Source of the DNA: Clostridiales bacterium
GTDB lineage: Bacteria > Bacillota > Clostridia > Oscillospirales > CAG-272
NCBI GenBank assembly: GCA_012837425.1
Contig: DURE01000004.1
Span: 1-64,000, forward strand
DNA: 64,000 bases
Reading direction: 5' to 3'
Positions 63,120 to 64,000 of this stretch are shown here, in pieces. Position 1 is the first letter of the stretch. Each line of letters begins with the position of its first letter. Below the pieces are notes generated by a model. That model had not been told where the DNA came from, did no database searches, and saw nothing but the letters and a program-made list of their open reading frames with translations. Position numbers and translations under genes: made by a program.

Positions 63120-63311
63120 TCACTTTTTCTCTTTTTCGGTTTTGACAACCTCTTCGCCGTCATAGCTTCCGCAGGCCGGGCAAACACGATGAGCCGTAAT
63201 CAATTCCTTGCATTTCGGACACTGAACCAACACGGGTGCGGCGAGCTTTGAGTTGTTTGACCTTCTCTTGTCCCTGCGTGCCCCGGACACCTTTCTCTTG
63301 GGTACTGCCAT
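63120..63311 (-). CDS. rpmF: 50S ribosomal protein L32, zinc-binding form
   Basis: Part of the large ribosomal subunit. 63 residues, MAVPKRKVSGARRDKRRS at the start as in all L32 proteins. Four cysteines in CPKCKEL and CPACGSY (31, 34, 44, 47) make it the zinc-binding version. Ends in a Lys/Glu tail. AAGGAGG ribosome site. It follows the DUF177 gene by 69 bases, the usual bacterial pairing. Confidence 0.97.
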   Translation of the reverse strand: MAVPKRKVSGARRDKRRSNNSKLAAPVLVQCPKCKELITAHRVCPACGSYDGEEVVKTEKEKK

Positions 63312-63380
63312 ATCTTAACCTCCTTGCACAATGCGTTAAACCGCATATCCCTGCATAAATGTAATTGTTTATAAACTTTA

Positions 63381-63932
63381 TTACCTGCCGCCGTCATCCT
63401 TTTGGTCCTCATCCTCCTCAAGGAGCCGGGCAAGCACGGCCAGCCTCGGGTCGATATACTTGTTTGAGCACCCGCAGCCCTGCCGCTTGGGGGTCCCGCA
63501 GACCTGACAGAGCCCCTCGCAGTCTTCGGAGCAGAGGAACCTTAGCGGAAACTCAAGGATTATCGACTCTAAAACCTCCCGGTCGACGTCAAGCCTGCCG
63601 TTTTTTATTATTGCGTATTCCAATTCGTCAAAGTCTTCACCGTCATCCGGACTTTTATCGCAGCCCTCGTCGGCCTTCTGCTCAATGAGCGTCCTTTCAA
63701 AATCAAACCTGTGCAGGCCCGAAACCTCGACAAGACATCTTGCGCACTCGGTGCGATAGGGCAGCTCGACTTTGAGCGACAGCCTCATGTATCCGGCATT
63801 GTTGGTAATCAGGCCGATAACATGCGCGTCAGACGTGAACTCCACCCCGTCTGTCGGCTCGGGAGTCAGCCAAAAATCAATCGAAATGCTATCGACCTCG
63901 CCGCGTAGCAGCGGCCCCATATCGATAATCAT
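63381..63932 (-). CDS. DUF177 family protein (YceD-like)
   Basis: 183 residues, commonly encoded just upstream of rpmF and linked to 23S rRNA accumulation in plants and E. coli (YceD). Motifs: the CARCL strand around residue 75 and a cysteine cluster CSEDCEGLCQVCGTPKRQ followed by GCGC near the end, which probably holds a metal ion. A LDVDREVLESIILEFPLRFLC stretch precedes the cluster, as in the family. AAGGAT ribosome site. Acidic C-terminus. Confidence 0.9.
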   Translation of the reverse strand: MIIDMGPLLRGEVDSISIDFWLTPEPTDGVEFTSDAHVIGLITNNAGYMRLSLKVELPYRTECARCLVEVSGLHRFDFERTLIEQKADEGCDKSPDDGEDFDELEYAIIKNGRLDVDREVLESIILEFPLRFLCSEDCEGLCQVCGTPKRQGCGCSNKYIDPRLAVLARLLEEDEDQKDDGGR

Positions 63933-63991
63933 AGGCCTGTATCCTTTTTACGTCCGATAAAAACAAAGCCGGTCAGGGCGCAACAGATAAT

Positions 63992-63997
63992 ATTATA
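63992..63997 (-). promoter_or_regulatory. Possible -10 box for DUF177-rpmF
   Basis: TATAAT on the - strand at the window edge, about 60 bases before the ATG. The -35 box would lie outside the window, so this is tentative. Confidence 0.35.
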
Positions 63998-64000
63998 TCC

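Overview
The window looks like chromosome from a Gram-positive anaerobe of the class Clostridia, probably an uncultured Oscillospirales-type lineage. The evidence is the gene set: a GlgC/GlgD pair, IreB, a one-chain PurL of about 1,240 residues, a BcrAD/BadF-type activase with DUF2229, rubredoxin, a SpoVB-like flippase, a LexA-family repressor and an L32/DUF177 pair. Genes are GC-rich, intergenic DNA is short, Shine-Dalgarno sites are strong and ATGA stop/start overlaps are common. No phage, transposase, CRISPR array or rRNA was seen. This is mostly housekeeping and carbon-storage DNA.

Layout. 1-8945 (+): end of a methyltransferase, Sua5, an orphan type II topoisomerase A subunit, a tiny membrane protein, deoC, an amidohydrolase, xylB and a GH3 glycosidase. 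9085-16575 (-): xylA, a two-gene split 2-hydroxyacyl-CoA dehydratase-activase-like protein and an orphan solute-binding lipoprotein. 16841-28008: an ABC-2 exporter, two metallo-beta-lactamase-fold proteins, rubredoxin, a NamZ-like muramidase, a SpoVB-like flippase, a MacB/FtsX-type ABC pair and a LexA-family repressor. 28348-38995 (-): a complete glycogen operon, glgB-C-D-A-P plus a GH13 enzyme, ending in a small conserved protein. 39416-43910 (+): a four-gene Gld-type ABC system. 44002-45723: ireB-ribF, tRNA-Ser(CGA) and a broken barstar gene. 45789-59249 (-): a ten-gene purine and one-carbon operon, purE-C-F-M-N-O-(AICAR transformylase)-D-L-fhs, headed by a ZTP riboswitch with a terminator. 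59416-64000: a phosphopantetheinyl transferase, an AEC-family transporter, an acidic membrane protein, rpmF and a DUF177 gene.

How genes work together. XylA, XylB and the GH3 enzyme make a xylose/xyloside route, and DeoC feeds pentose metabolism. GlgC/GlgD, GlgA and GlgB build glycogen; GlgP and the GH13 enzyme break it down. The pur genes make IMP, using formyl-THF from Fhs, and the riboswitch senses ZTP/ZMP, the signal that 10-formyl-THF is short.

Most interesting points. The LexA-family protein has Ala-Val instead of Ala-Gly at the self-cleavage site and Arg instead of the catalytic Lys. The last two purine steps use an archaeal-type PurO plus a stand-alone AICAR transformylase instead of fused PurH. 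A 19-bp-arm palindrome covers the tRNA-Ser promoter. A family of GC-rich hairpin repeats sits beside terminators. Many ORF-track starts are too long; corrected starts are given below. Functions are inferred from motifs read by eye; no database search was run.
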